Shown: positions 1 through 7,511 of the stretch, in pieces
Numbering within the stretch: the first letter of the stretch is position 1
Layout: each line of letters begins with the position of its first letter
From: JBBAFB01 sp041655595
Lineage (GTDB): Bacteria > Bacillota > DULZ01
Reading direction: 5' to 3'
Length of the DNA: 24,426 nucleotides
NCBI GenBank assembly: GCA_041655595.1
Contig: JBBAFB010000017.1
Coordinates: 1 to 24,426, forward strand
The notes under the pieces: generated by a model
The model's input: the letters and a program-made list of their open reading frames with translations, nothing else
Database searches by the model: none
Told to the model about the DNA's origin: nothing
Program-made: the position numbers and the translations under genes

Positions 1-43
1 TTTCACGCCGGTAACAGGGGTTCGATTCCCCTACGGGTCACCA
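1..43 (+). tRNA. tRNA-Glu (TTC), 5' part missing
   Basis: Only the 3' part of the tRNA is in the window. It starts inside the anticodon loop, with anticodon TTC at 2-4. It continues through the 3' anticodon stem, a T-arm with GGTTCGATTCC, the 3' acceptor strand and a genome-encoded CCA (41-43). The 5' half lies off the left edge. It is the first visible member of a five-tRNA plus-strand cluster. Confidence 0.9.
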
Positions 44-48
44 ATTAT

Positions 49-124
49 GGAGCTGTAGTGTAGCGGTTAACATGTCGGCCTGTCACGCCGAAGATCGCGG
101 GTTCGATTCCCGTCAGCTCCGCCA
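49..124 (+). tRNA. tRNA-Asp (GTC)
   Basis: A full cloverleaf can be drawn. The acceptor strands GGAGCTG and CAGCTCC pair, the anticodon GTC is at 82-84, the T-loop is TTCGATT, the discriminator is G, and CCA is encoded. It follows tRNA-Glu by 5 bases, so the two are cotranscribed. Confidence 0.96.
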
Positions 125-127
125 TAA

Positions 128-203
128 GCCGACGTAGCTCAACTGGCAGAGCAGCTGACTTGTAATCAGCAGGTTGCGGGTTCGAGTCCCATCGTCGGCT
201 CCA
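128..203 (+). tRNA. tRNA-Thr (TGT)
   Basis: The acceptor strands GCCGACG and CGTCGGC pair perfectly. The anticodon TGT at 161-163 sits in the loop CTTGTAA, the T-loop is TTCGAGT, and CCA is encoded. Third tRNA of the cluster. Confidence 0.96.
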
Positions 204-210
204 ATTATTT

Positions 211-296
211 GGAGGGGTTCCCGAGTTGGCCAAAGGGGGCAGACTGTAAATCTGCTGGCACCGCCTTCACAGGTTCGAATCCTGTCCCCTCCACCA
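211..296 (+). tRNA. tRNA-Tyr (GTA)
   Basis: This is a class II tRNA with a long variable arm (roughly 255-268). The acceptor strands GGAGGGG and CCCCTCC pair, the anticodon GTA is at 246-248, and CCA is encoded. Fourth tRNA of the cluster. Confidence 0.96.
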
Positions 297-301
297 TTTA
301 T

Positions 302-377
302 TGGGGCGTAGCCAAGTGGTAAGGCAGCGGATTTTGGATCCGCCATCCCGTTGGTTCGAATCCAGCCGCCCCAGCCA
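302..377 (+). tRNA. tRNA-Gln (TTG)
   Basis: The acceptor strands TGGGGCG and CGCCCCA pair. The anticodon TTG is at 334-336, flanked by a 5-bp stem GCGGA/TCCGC, and CCA is encoded. Last tRNA of the cluster; a terminator follows at once. Confidence 0.96.
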
Positions 378-417
378 AAAAGGTTCATACCATTTTAAAT
401 GGTGTGAACCTTTTTTT
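378..417 (+). terminator. Intrinsic terminator of the tRNA operon
   Basis: A long hairpin starts at the end of tRNA-Gln. Its arms are AAAGGTTCATACCATT and its near-complement AATGGTGTGAACCTTT, followed by a run of T. The A run on the other side could support termination of the minus strand too, but no minus-strand gene reads into it from nearby. Confidence 0.93.
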
Positions 418-522
418 ACCGGTAACTATTTCATTCCAGATAAGTAGTCAATTAAATTTAACCCCAAAAACACCCCAACTAAGAAAAAAAGCTCATCTTT
501 CAAGACATACCCTTTGGAGGTA

Positions 523-553
523 TAAAAAAATAACCCTTATGTATCAAGGGTTA
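523..553 (-). terminator. Intrinsic terminator of tRNA-Leu
   Basis: Read on the minus strand, AACCCTT pairs with AAGGGTT (arms at 532-538 and 546-552) and is followed by a run of about seven T (523-530). It lies a few bases beyond the 3' CCA of tRNA-Leu. Confidence 0.88.
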
Positions 554-558
554 GGGTG

Positions 559-643
559 TGGTGCGGCAGAAGGGACTTGAACCCCCACGGTGTTACCCAC
601 TAGAACCTGAATCTAGCGCGTCTGCCAGTTCCGCCACTGCCGC
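559..643 (-). tRNA. tRNA-Leu (CAG)
   Basis: This is a class II tRNA on the minus strand. The acceptor strands GCGGCAG and CTGCCGC pair, the anticodon stem is CTAGA/TCTAG with loop TTCAGGT, giving anticodon CAG at 607-609. There is a long variable arm, the T-loop is TTCAAGT, and CCA is encoded (559-561). It stands alone between its own promoter and terminator. Confidence 0.95.
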
Positions 644-663
644 AAAATTTAGGGTACAAAAAG

Positions 664-693
664 ATTTTAACAAAAGTTATTACCCTCTGTCAA
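664..693 (-). promoter_or_regulatory. SigA-type promoter of tRNA-Leu
   Basis: On the minus strand a perfect TTGACA (-35, 688-693) is followed after 18 bases by TAAAAT (-10, 664-669). The predicted start is about 15 bases upstream of the tRNA. It lies just past the stop codon of the FtsA-like gene, so the tRNA does not depend on read-through. Confidence 0.75.
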
Positions 694-710
694 TTAAAAA
701 CGGCAAAAAA

Positions 711-2720
711 TTAGTTTTGTTCTTCCCATCTAACAGTTACTATATCGCCTTCATTTAGGCCGGTCATAAAATTAGCAGGGGTATCATTGACCTTCATGAT
801 AAGTTTCTTCCCTTTCACTTCCTCGGATACAAAATCCAGTACTTTAAATACATCAGTGAGAATCACCACCGCCGTTGGGGAAATTTTAGGTATTAGGATA
901 TCATCCCCATTTAATTTGATTTTAATTTTGGTCACGTCCAAAGGGCCTTTCTGATCAACTTTTTTTTTGTTGGTAATTTTAAGTATATCCCCGGGGTTTA
1001 AATGCTGTTTCATGTTTTGACAGGGTTCACCATTCAAAAAAACATCTATTTCCGAACCTTTTTTCAAGGACTCGGGATCGGCAAAATTGATGGCATCCAT
1101 TATAGTTTTTAAGTGGATATAGCTGATACTATCACCGTCCAAAATTGGCCTATCTAAACCATCCACATTTTCATTATTAACTTTAAGGGAGCTGATTATG
1201 GGGAGCTCAATATCATTCAATAAAAAGGTCTGTCCAATTAAAGCAAAGGGTAAAATATTTTTAATTATTTCCTGTCCCGGGCTACCGGGTATACCGGGGG
1301 TAAAAGTAATGTCACTGCCTTCCTGTAGCATAGTTACTAAATCTCCCTCTTTGCCGTCTACCCTAATTTTACCAGGGATACCGGGTTTACCCTTAATAAA
1401 CACGATCTTACCATTTACTTCAAATGATAAAGCGGGACCCAATTTACCTAGGTATTGGCTGGGAGAGATACCCGCAGCTACTAAAGCATCGCCCGCAGTT
1501 GCATGGTTAATAGCAAAAAGACGTACTGGTCGCTTATTAACCAGTACTGTATGCAGTTGTAAATTTCGTAGATATAGTGTATCCATTAGAATTGCTAATG
1601 GGGTTATTGCTTGAGGAGCAGATAATTTATCTGTTAGTTTTGTTATCGGATTAGCAATTTCCTTATCAGCAATCACCACCCGGTATTCAGGTAAACTCAA
1701 AAATTTAGCCATTTCTGTTTGAAGATTAGGCGTGAGGCTTCCGCCACCTATACAAAGTACAACCTGTGGTGATTTTCCGTTTACCTCTATTATTTTTTTG
1801 CTTATATCATGGGAAAGTTGCTCTACAGTTTTTTGAATAGCAGAAATGAGTTCTTCCTTTGTATAGGAACAAGTGGTTCCCGTGATATCCTTCAAGGCAA
1901 TTAATTCCAAATCCTTACCCAGCTGTTTTTTTACATCCTCGGCCATTGAAAAATCCAATAAGTATTCCTGGCATAAAGCCTCGGAAACCTTATCGCCGGC
2001 GACAGGTAGCATAGCATAATCGCTAATGGTACCTTTTTCTGAAACAGCGATATCTGATGTGCCTGCTCCTATGTCAACTAAGGCCACATTTAGTTGCCGA
2101 ACATTGTCCGGCACAACCAAATTCATAGCAGCTATGGGTTCCAAGGTGATGTATTTAATATCTAGACCTGCTATACGCAGTGCATTATGTAGGGAATCAA
2201 CTATCATGTGGGGCAAAAAGGTAGCAATAAGCTTAATATGTAACTTGTTACCTATCTGACCCAATAGGCTCCCCAAGGGTACACCGTCTAAAAATTCTTC
2301 AGTAACACTATAGCCTACACAATGAAAGCCCTTAGCTTTACCTGATCCTAGAATTGTTTGCTGAGCATTTCGAACCGCATCTAAAACAAGGGCATGGTAT
2401 ATTTCGTCACTAACCTCTTGGGGGTAGACAAACTCCAATTCTGCGCTGCCCTTTGTAGTTATTAACGACCTGCCGGCAGCAGCTACCGCCGCTTGCCTTA
2501 GCTTATAGCCGGAGTTGGCCTCCATCCTGGCTTTGATATTCGTAATGGTTTGGGCTACCTGGGGAATATCATGAATTTGCCCACCTATCATTGATCTTTT
2601 GGGATGTTCTTCAACTTCTATCTCAAGGACTTCTAGGGTATTGTCCGCCAATCTCTCCGCCAATATACCCACAACGGTTCTAGTACCTATATCCAAGGCA
2701 AATATCAAGTTTTCATTCAT
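711..2720 (-). CDS. FtsA-like actin-fold ATPase with long C-terminal extension
   Basis: This 669-residue protein belongs to the FtsA/actin-like ATPase group. Residues 6-20 (ALDIGTRTVVG) form the phosphate-1 loop, 212-226 (VALVDIGAGTSDI) the phosphate-2 loop, and 323-330 (CIGGGSLT) the adenosine motif. Residues about 82-168 look like the inserted 1C/SHS2 subdomain of FtsA, which argues against MreB. Canonical FtsA is about 420-440 residues and ends in an amphipathic membrane helix. This protein instead runs another 250 residues, with recurring endings such as LNPGDILKI and LNEGDIVTV that suggest beta-grasp-like modules, and it ends hydrophilic. The ATG start has a good AAAGGAGA site. There is no ftsZ nearby. 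It is probably a FtsA paralogue of Peptococcaceae-type bacteria rather than the main division FtsA; its exact role is unknown to me. Confidence 0.85.
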   Translation of the reverse strand: MNENLIFALDIGTRTVVGILAERLADNTLEVLEIEVEEHPKRSMIGGQIHDIPQVAQTITNIKARMEANSGYKLRQAAVAAAGRSLITTKGSAELEFVYPQEVSDEIYHALVLDAVRNAQQTILGSGKAKGFHCVGYSVTEEFLDGVPLGSLLGQIGNKLHIKLIATFLPHMIVDSLHNALRIAGLDIKYITLEPIAAMNLVVPDNVRQLNVALVDIGAGTSDIAVSEKGTISDYAMLPVAGDKVSEALCQEYLLDFSMAEDVKKQLGKDLELIALKDITGTTCSYTKEELISAIQKTVEQLSHDISKKIIEVNGKSPQVVLCIGGGSLTPNLQTEMAKFLSLPEYRVVIADKEIANPITKLTDKLSAPQAITPLAILMDTLYLRNLQLHTVLVNKRPVRLFAINHATAGDALVAAGISPSQYLGKLGPALSFEVNGKIVFIKGKPGIPGKIRVDGKEGDLVTMLQEGSDITFTPGIPGSPGQEIIKNILPFALIGQTFLLNDIELPIISSLKVNNENVDGLDRPILDGDSISYIHLKTIMDAINFADPESLKKGSEIDVFLNGEPCQNMKQHLNPGDILKITNKKKVDQKGPLDVTKIKIKLNGDDILIPKISPTAVVILTDVFKVLDFVSEEVKGKKLIMKVNDTPANFMTGLNEGDIVTVRWEEQN

Positions 2721-2760
2721 GCTCTATCTCTCCTTTGCACGGGCGAAAGTTATAAATACA

Positions 2761-2789
2761 TTGACAGACAATACACCCCTTGATAAAAT
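2761..2789 (+). promoter_or_regulatory. SigA-type promoter of azlCD
   Basis: TTGACA (2761-2766), a 17-base spacer and TAAAAT (2784-2789) form a near-consensus promoter 38 bases ahead of the azlC start. It lies in the divergent spacer between the FtsA-like gene and azlC. Confidence 0.8.
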
Positions 2790-2826
2790 CAGGGCATGCG
2801 AAATTTCAAAAAATAAAGGTGATGCT

Positions 2827-3510
2827 ATGTTTGGGAAAGAATTTGCTCTTGGCAGTAAAAAAGCAATACCGATTGCAATGGGCTATTTTCCTCTAGGTCT
2901 TGCTTTTGGAGTTTTAGCAAGAGAAACCGGTCTAACACTATTTGAAGCTACCGGCATGTCCTTTATGGTTTTCGCAGGGGCAGGTCAATTTATTGCTATA
3001 GGCTTCCTGAAAGCCGGAGCAGATATTCTAACAATTATGATAACTACTTTTTTAGTTAACTCACGGTTGTTCTTAATGAGCATGGTATTTCAGCCAAAAC
3101 TAAAAGAATGGCCTCGGTTAAAATCCGGTATCATAGCCGCGGAAATAACCGATGAAACTTTTGTGGTAGCAAATGATTATTATTCTTCGAATGAGCCTTC
3201 CTGGCCCTTTCATTTAGGCTTAAACATCACTAGTCATCTTGCATGGATCGCCAGCACCGCATTGGGTGCAGGTGTAGGTAACTTAGTTAAAAATCCCGAA
3301 AGCTTGGGATTAAATTTTGCTTTGCCGGCCATGTTCATAGCCCTATTGGTTGGTCAAGTTAAAAATAAAAGAAAATTTATGGCGGCAATTGTTGCGGGAA
3401 TTCTTTCTTTGCTTTTTAAAATATTTCTTACTGGAAATTGGAACATTCTCTTAGCAACTTTAATAGCTGCCACATTAGGAGTGACGATGGAAAAATGGAT
3501 AAAGAAATAG
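2827..3510 (+). CDS. azlC: AzlC-family branched-chain amino acid exporter, large subunit
   Basis: A 227-residue polytopic membrane protein of the AzlC/YgaZ family, the larger half of two-component exporters of branched-chain and related amino acids (family knowledge). The N-terminal region carries the family pattern PLGLAFGVLAR followed by AGAGQF. Several hydrophobic segments follow, and the C-terminus is short and lysine-rich. The reading frame is open further upstream, but the ATG at 2827 is chosen because AAAGGTGAT lies at the right distance and the promoter at 2761-2789 would be inside a longer version. The next gene, azlD, overlaps its 3' end by 16 bases, so the two are translationally coupled. 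The substrate cannot be told from sequence. Confidence 0.88.
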   Translation: MFGKEFALGSKKAIPIAMGYFPLGLAFGVLARETGLTLFEATGMSFMVFAGAGQFIAIGFLKAGADILTIMITTFLVNSRLFLMSMVFQPKLKEWPRLKSGIIAAEITDETFVVANDYYSSNEPSWPFHLGLNITSHLAWIASTALGAGVGNLVKNPESLGLNFALPAMFIALLVGQVKNKRKFMAAIVAGILSLLFKIFLTGNWNILLATLIAATLGVTMEKWIKK

Positions 3511-3815
3511 CCTTAATTATAGTTGGTATGGCAATCGTTTCCTATATCCCCCGAGCTTTGCCGTTAATTGCTCTTAATAAAGTTGAGTTTCCCCCAACCT
3601 TTGTAAAATGGTTGAATTATATTCCTGTAGCCGTTTTGGCAGCTTTATTGACACCGGATCTTTTTGTTTTTCAAGACCAGTTTAATCTACACTTAGCCAA
3701 AGCCGGTCTTTTTGCTGCAGTACCCACTTTTGTTATTGCAATATTCAGTAGAAGTATGATTTGGGCTTTATTAGTAGGTATGGGTAGTTACGCATTGTTT
3801 CAGTTTTTATTTTAG
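3495..3815 (+). CDS. azlD: AzlD-family branched-chain amino acid exporter, small subunit
   Basis: A 106-residue protein with about four hydrophobic segments, matching the AzlD/YgaH family in size and in the N-terminal pattern YIPRALPL. In this family the small protein works with AzlC as one exporter. The ATG at 3495 is chosen: GGAGTGA sits about 10 bases upstream inside azlC, and a longer in-frame start at 3438 would add 19 hydrophilic residues not typical of the family. The gene ends 10 bases from the convergent polyprenyl synthase gene, and I see no clear terminator in that gap. Confidence 0.87.
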   Translation: MDKEIALIIVGMAIVSYIPRALPLIALNKVEFPPTFVKWLNYIPVAVLAALLTPDLFVFQDQFNLHLAKAGLFAAVPTFVIAIFSRSMIWALLVGMGSYALFQFLF

Positions 3816-3825
3816 TTTTATTGCT

Positions 3826-4794
3826 TTAAAATCGCCTATTTTGAACAAAATCAGCTAGGCTGGCCAAAGCCTCCTGATGCTCTGTTAATGGTATATGTTG
3901 TAATTGTTTCTTTGCTTTATTAATGAAACGACTGGCAACCGTGAAGGAATATTCAATTGCGCCGGAGTCTTTAATTAAAGATATAGCCAATTGTATCTCT
4001 TCCTCGGTTTTACTTTTGTTCCGAACAATGCTTTCTAGAACACCGGTTTTTTGGGAATGCCTGAGGGCATAGATTGTGGGCAAAGTTATAATACCTTGTC
4101 TAAAGTCGCTCCCAACCGGCTTGCCAAGCTCCTTTTGTTCTGCAGTTAAATCTAAAATATCATCTACTATTTGAAATGCCATACCAAGATAATGTCCATA
4201 CCTTGCTAAAGCCCGTTCTAATACCGCAGGTGCATTGCTTACAACTGCCCCTAATCGGCAGCTGGCGGAGATCAGCATAGCTGTTTTTCTATTGATGCGG
4301 TAAAAATAGTCCTTAATGGTTTGTCCAGGATCATGGGCTGTGGCTATTTGTTGAATTTCCCCTTCACACATTTCCACACTTACGTCAGCGATAATTTTTG
4401 CAACCTGAGGCTGCTCATATTGAGATATAAGTAAAAGAGATTTAGCAAGCAAGTAGTCTCCGGTATGTAGGGACACCTTATTACCCCACTGTGCTTTTAC
4501 AGTGGAAATTCCCCTTCTGGTAAATGAGTTATCAACTACATCATCGTGGACTAAAGAAGCCATGTGGATTAATTCCAATGCAGCGGCTAAAGGAAGCATG
4601 CTATTTGAATCAACACCGCAACACCTCCCGGATAACAAGGCGAAGGCCGGCCTGATACGTTTACCCCCTGCTTGGAATAAATGCAATGATGCCTCCGTAA
4701 GCAGAGGAGAATTCGATTCGATGTATTGGGAAAGCAAATTTTCCATTGCTTTTAGACCTATACCCATCTCTTTTAATAAGGAATTATTCTGCAT
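3826..4794 (-). CDS. hepT: All-trans polyprenyl diphosphate synthase, catalytic subunit (HepT-like)
   Basis: A 322-residue trans-isoprenyl diphosphate synthase that condenses isopentenyl diphosphate onto allylic primers to make the menaquinone side chain. All catalytic signatures are present: GGKRIRP (43-49), the first aspartate-rich motif DDVVD (84-88), GDYLLAK (112-118), the RKTA motif (169-172) and the second aspartate motif FQIVDDILD (207-215). A small Ala five residues before the first motif fits a long product. In Bacillus, HepT needs the non-catalytic partner HepS; here the best partner candidate is the degenerate paralogue at 11516-12259, not a neighbour. The ATG at 4794 is chosen over an upstream TTG (4824) because GAGGTG lies 9 bases before it. 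Product length (C30-C40) is not determined. Confidence 0.87.
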   Translation of the reverse strand: MQNNSLLKEMGIGLKAMENLLSQYIESNSPLLTEASLHLFQAGGKRIRPAFALLSGRCCGVDSNSMLPLAAALELIHMASLVHDDVVDNSFTRRGISTVKAQWGNKVSLHTGDYLLAKSLLLISQYEQPQVAKIIADVSVEMCEGEIQQIATAHDPGQTIKDYFYRINRKTAMLISASCRLGAVVSNAPAVLERALARYGHYLGMAFQIVDDILDLTAEQKELGKPVGSDFRQGIITLPTIYALRHSQKTGVLESIVRNKSKTEEEIQLAISLIKDSGAIEYSFTVASRFINKAKKQLQHIPLTEHQEALASLADFVQNRRF

Positions 4795-4904
4795 GGACTC
4801 TCGCACCTCTAAAATTATAGTCAATTTTATTATATTCTGCTTAAATACATCAAATCCTGCAACATTTAATAATTATAAGGTGTATTAAAAAAATTTTAGG
4901 TAAA

Positions 4905-4950
4905 ATTTAAAAAGTCATGTTTCATTTAGCGAAATGAAACATGACTTTTA
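4905..4950 (-). terminator. Terminator of the sdhCAB operon
   Basis: An 18-bp perfect inverted repeat (arms 4910-4927 and 4932-4949) with a 4-base loop. On the minus strand it is followed by TTTTTAAATTTT. It lies about 40 bases past the sdhB stop and upstream of the polyprenyl synthase gene, so it separates the two units. It may work in both directions. Confidence 0.88.
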
Positions 4951-4990
4951 CCCTCAAGTTTTAAAACTTAATTAATAAGAATCTAAAAAT

Positions 4991-5737
4991 TTACTTATTA
5001 AACCAACGGGAAAAACCATATAAGGTGGTTTTTCTGTTTAACAATGCTAAAGTATCTGTCAGCGGTATGTTTTTTGGGCAGACTTCAACACAGTTTTGCG
5101 CATTACCACAATCTGTAATGCCCCCCTTACCCATAATGGCTGCCAGCCTTTCATTTGTATCTGTCTTCCCAATGGGATGCATATTAAACAACCGCACTTG
5201 ACCAAAAGGAGCCGGCCCAATAAAATCGGACTTGCTATTAAAGTTGGGACAGGCTTCCATACAAACTCCACAAGTCATACACCTTGAAAGTGTATAAGCA
5301 ATCTTTCTTTCTTCTTCCGATAATCTTGTCCCTTTTCCTAAAGAAAATGTTCCGTCAATATTTACCCATGCCTTAACCTGTTTTAGGTGATCAAACATTA
5401 TTTCCCTATCAACCTGTAAATCTCTAATAATACCAAACTTTGTTAGAGGCGCGAGGATAATAGGTTGAGACAAATTATCAATTAAAGCGGCACAAGCCTG
5501 ACGGGGGGTACCGTTTATTATCATGGAACATGCTCCGCAAACTTCCTCAAGGCATGTGCAATCCCAAACTACGGGTGTAGTTTTTTGTCCGTGTATATTT
5601 GTCGGATGCTTACGTATTTCCATCAAAACAGAAACCACGTTCATATTCGGCTTGTAAGGAATTTTAAACTCCTCCCACCTTGAAGGTTGTTGAGGACCAT
5701 CCTGTCTTTTAATTTTCAAATGGATATATTCCGGCAT
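4991..5737 (-). CDS. sdhB: Succinate dehydrogenase / fumarate reductase iron-sulfur subunit
   Basis: A 248-residue iron-sulfur protein that carries electrons between the flavin of SdhA and the heme-quinone site of SdhC on the cytoplasmic face of the membrane. The [2Fe-2S] ligands are Cys62, Cys67, Cys70 and Cys82. The [4Fe-4S] motif CMTCGVCMEACP covers Cys153, 156, 159 and 163. The [3Fe-4S] cluster uses Cys210, Cys216 and Cys220. Length and motif spacing match Bacillus SdhB. The ATG overlaps the sdhA stop by one base (TAATG), so translation is coupled. Last gene of sdhCAB, followed by a strong terminator. Sequence alone does not say whether the enzyme runs as succinate oxidase or fumarate reductase. 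Confidence 0.95.
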   Translation of the reverse strand: MPEYIHLKIKRQDGPQQPSRWEEFKIPYKPNMNVVSVLMEIRKHPTNIHGQKTTPVVWDCTCLEEVCGACSMIINGTPRQACAALIDNLSQPIILAPLTKFGIIRDLQVDREIMFDHLKQVKAWVNIDGTFSLGKGTRLSEEERKIAYTLSRCMTCGVCMEACPNFNSKSDFIGPAPFGQVRLFNMHPIGKTDTNERLAAIMGKGGITDCGNAQNCVEVCPKNIPLTDTLALLNRKTTLYGFSRWFNK

Positions 5738-7491
5738 TACTTTGCACCTCCAGCAATGTCATAACGTCTTTTCCGCGGTTCCAACAAAGAAATATCTACT
5801 TCCGAATAAGCAAATACCGGTCCGTTTGGTGACCATGTGGCGTTAGTTTTTTTCAACCAATCTTGATCATTTCTTTCAGGGAAATCAGGTTTGTAATGTG
5901 ATCCCCTGCTTTCATTCCTATTTAGGGCCCCTAGGGTTATAACTCTGGCTATCTCCATCATCTGCCAGAGTTGTTTTATAAAGCTGACGGTTTGGTTGGC
6001 CCAGCGGCTTTTGTCATAAAGTTTAATATTTTTATACCGGTCCATCAGTTCAAGTATTTTATCATCAGCTTCTTTTAAATTTTTGTTATAACGAACCACT
6101 CCAACATTGGTTAACATATTATTACCTAATTCTTCATGTAGGGCATATGGATCTTCATTGCCATCCATTTTATAAACCAACTCATCAATTTCTGTTTGTT
6201 TCCTTAATTCATTCTCAAATATTTTATCTTCCATGTCTGCGGCTGTACGCTCTAAGCCTTTAATGTAATCTAGAGCCTTGGGTCCAACAATATAGCCGCT
6301 ATAAGTCGCTGATAGTAAAGAATTTGCGCCAAGACGGTTGGCACCATGATACATGGAATCACTCTCTCCCGCTGCAAATAAACCCGGGATGTCAGTCATA
6401 TGGTTCCAGTCCACCTTGATTCCGCCCATGAAATAATGGGGTGCGGGAAAGATTTTCATTGGTACTTTTCTGGGATCTTCACCGGTGAATTGTTGATATA
6501 TTTCTAAAATTCCCCCCAGACGGGTTTCCAAAAATGAGGGATCTTTATGGGTCAAATCCAGGTATACCTGGTTTTTTCCATCTATACCTAAGCCCATTTC
6601 CACACATACTTTATAAATTGCCCTTGAAGCAATATCTCTGGGAACTAAATTACCGTAGGCAGGGTACCATTCTTCCAAGAAGTACCAGGGTTTACCATCC
6701 TTATATGTCCAAATTCTACCGCCCTCCCCCCTGGATGCTTCGGACATCAGTCTGGTCTTGTCATCTCCTAGCATTCCTGTGGGGTGGAATTGCACAAATT
6801 CACCATTGGTAAACCCTGCTCCTTGCTGATAAACTCGCCCAGCCGCAGCCGCCGTACAAATTATTGAGTTCGTACTTTTTCCATAAATCATGCCGCCGCC
6901 GCCTGTGGCTAAAATGACTACATCTGCCCGAAAACTATGAATTTTCATAGAAGCTAAGTCTTGAGCAATAATTCCACGACAAATTCCGTCGTCATCAATA
7001 ACAGCTGACAAGAACTCCCAGCCCTCATATTTAGTGACCATACCGGTAGTTTCAAATTTTCTTACTTGGCTGTCCAAACCATAAAGCAACTGTTGCCCAG
7101 TTGTGCCACCTGCAAAAGCCGTACGCTTGTTTTTTACACCGCCAAAATTCCTTAAATCTAATAAGCCTTCGGATGTGCGGCTAAAAACAACCCCCATACG
7201 GTCATAGAGGTAAATGAGATCTGGTGCTGTTTCACACATCTCCTTTACTGGAGGTTGGTCTGCTAAAAAATCTCCTCCATAAATAGTATCAAAGAAATGT
7301 TGCTCCACAGTATCATTTTCTCCTTTTGTGTTTAAAGCGGCATTGATTCCCCCTTGGGCACATAGGGAGTGGGACCGTTTAACAGGTACTAAAGAAAATA
7401 AATCAACGGGAACATTTTTCTCAGCAATTCGTAAAGTAGCCATCAGGCCGGCTAGCCCACCACCTACAATTATTACTCGTTGTTTAGTCAT
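5737..7491 (-). CDS. sdhA: Succinate dehydrogenase / fumarate reductase flavoprotein subunit
   Basis: A 584-residue flavoprotein that interconverts succinate and fumarate. The FAD dinucleotide-binding loop is GGGLAGL (10-16). The covalent FAD ligand is expected at His41 in SHSLCAQGG. Active-site residues expected for the family are present: His236 in HPTG, the RGEGG stretch (254-258), the proton-shuttle Arg285 in VPRD, His352 in PHYFMGG and Arg386 in NRLGANSLL. The start ATG has a strong AGGAGGT site in the 20-base gap after sdhC. It overlaps sdhB by one base. Family length and motifs resemble the Bacillus enzyme more than the proteobacterial one. Confidence 0.96.
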   Translation of the reverse strand: MTKQRVIIVGGGLAGLMATLRIAEKNVPVDLFSLVPVKRSHSLCAQGGINAALNTKGENDTVEQHFFDTIYGGDFLADQPPVKEMCETAPDLIYLYDRMGVVFSRTSEGLLDLRNFGGVKNKRTAFAGGTTGQQLLYGLDSQVRKFETTGMVTKYEGWEFLSAVIDDDGICRGIIAQDLASMKIHSFRADVVILATGGGGMIYGKSTNSIICTAAAAGRVYQQGAGFTNGEFVQFHPTGMLGDDKTRLMSEASRGEGGRIWTYKDGKPWYFLEEWYPAYGNLVPRDIASRAIYKVCVEMGLGIDGKNQVYLDLTHKDPSFLETRLGGILEIYQQFTGEDPRKVPMKIFPAPHYFMGGIKVDWNHMTDIPGLFAAGESDSMYHGANRLGANSLLSATYSGYIVGPKALDYIKGLERTAADMEDKIFENELRKQTEIDELVYKMDGNEDPYALHEELGNNMLTNVGVVRYNKNLKEADDKILELMDRYKNIKLYDKSRWANQTVSFIKQLWQMMEIARVITLGALNRNESRGSHYKPDFPERNDQDWLKKTNATWSPNGPVFAYSEVDISLLEPRKRRYDIAGGAK

Positions 7492-7511
7492 TAAGTTTAC
7501 CTCCTAGTTAG

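Noticed and set aside
45..388. Minus-strand open frames across the tRNA cluster
   Set aside because: They are the antisense of four complete tRNA genes; their translation reflects conserved tRNA bases and there is no ribosome binding site.
1198..1614. Plus-strand 138-codon open frame opposite the FtsA-like gene
   Set aside because: It is a shadow of the well-supported minus-strand gene, with no start signal and no recognisable family.
2599..2826. Longer N-terminus for AzlC (in-frame Met at 2599)
   Set aside because: It would overlap the 5' end of the FtsA-like gene and contain a near-perfect promoter; the ATG at 2827 has the ribosome binding site.
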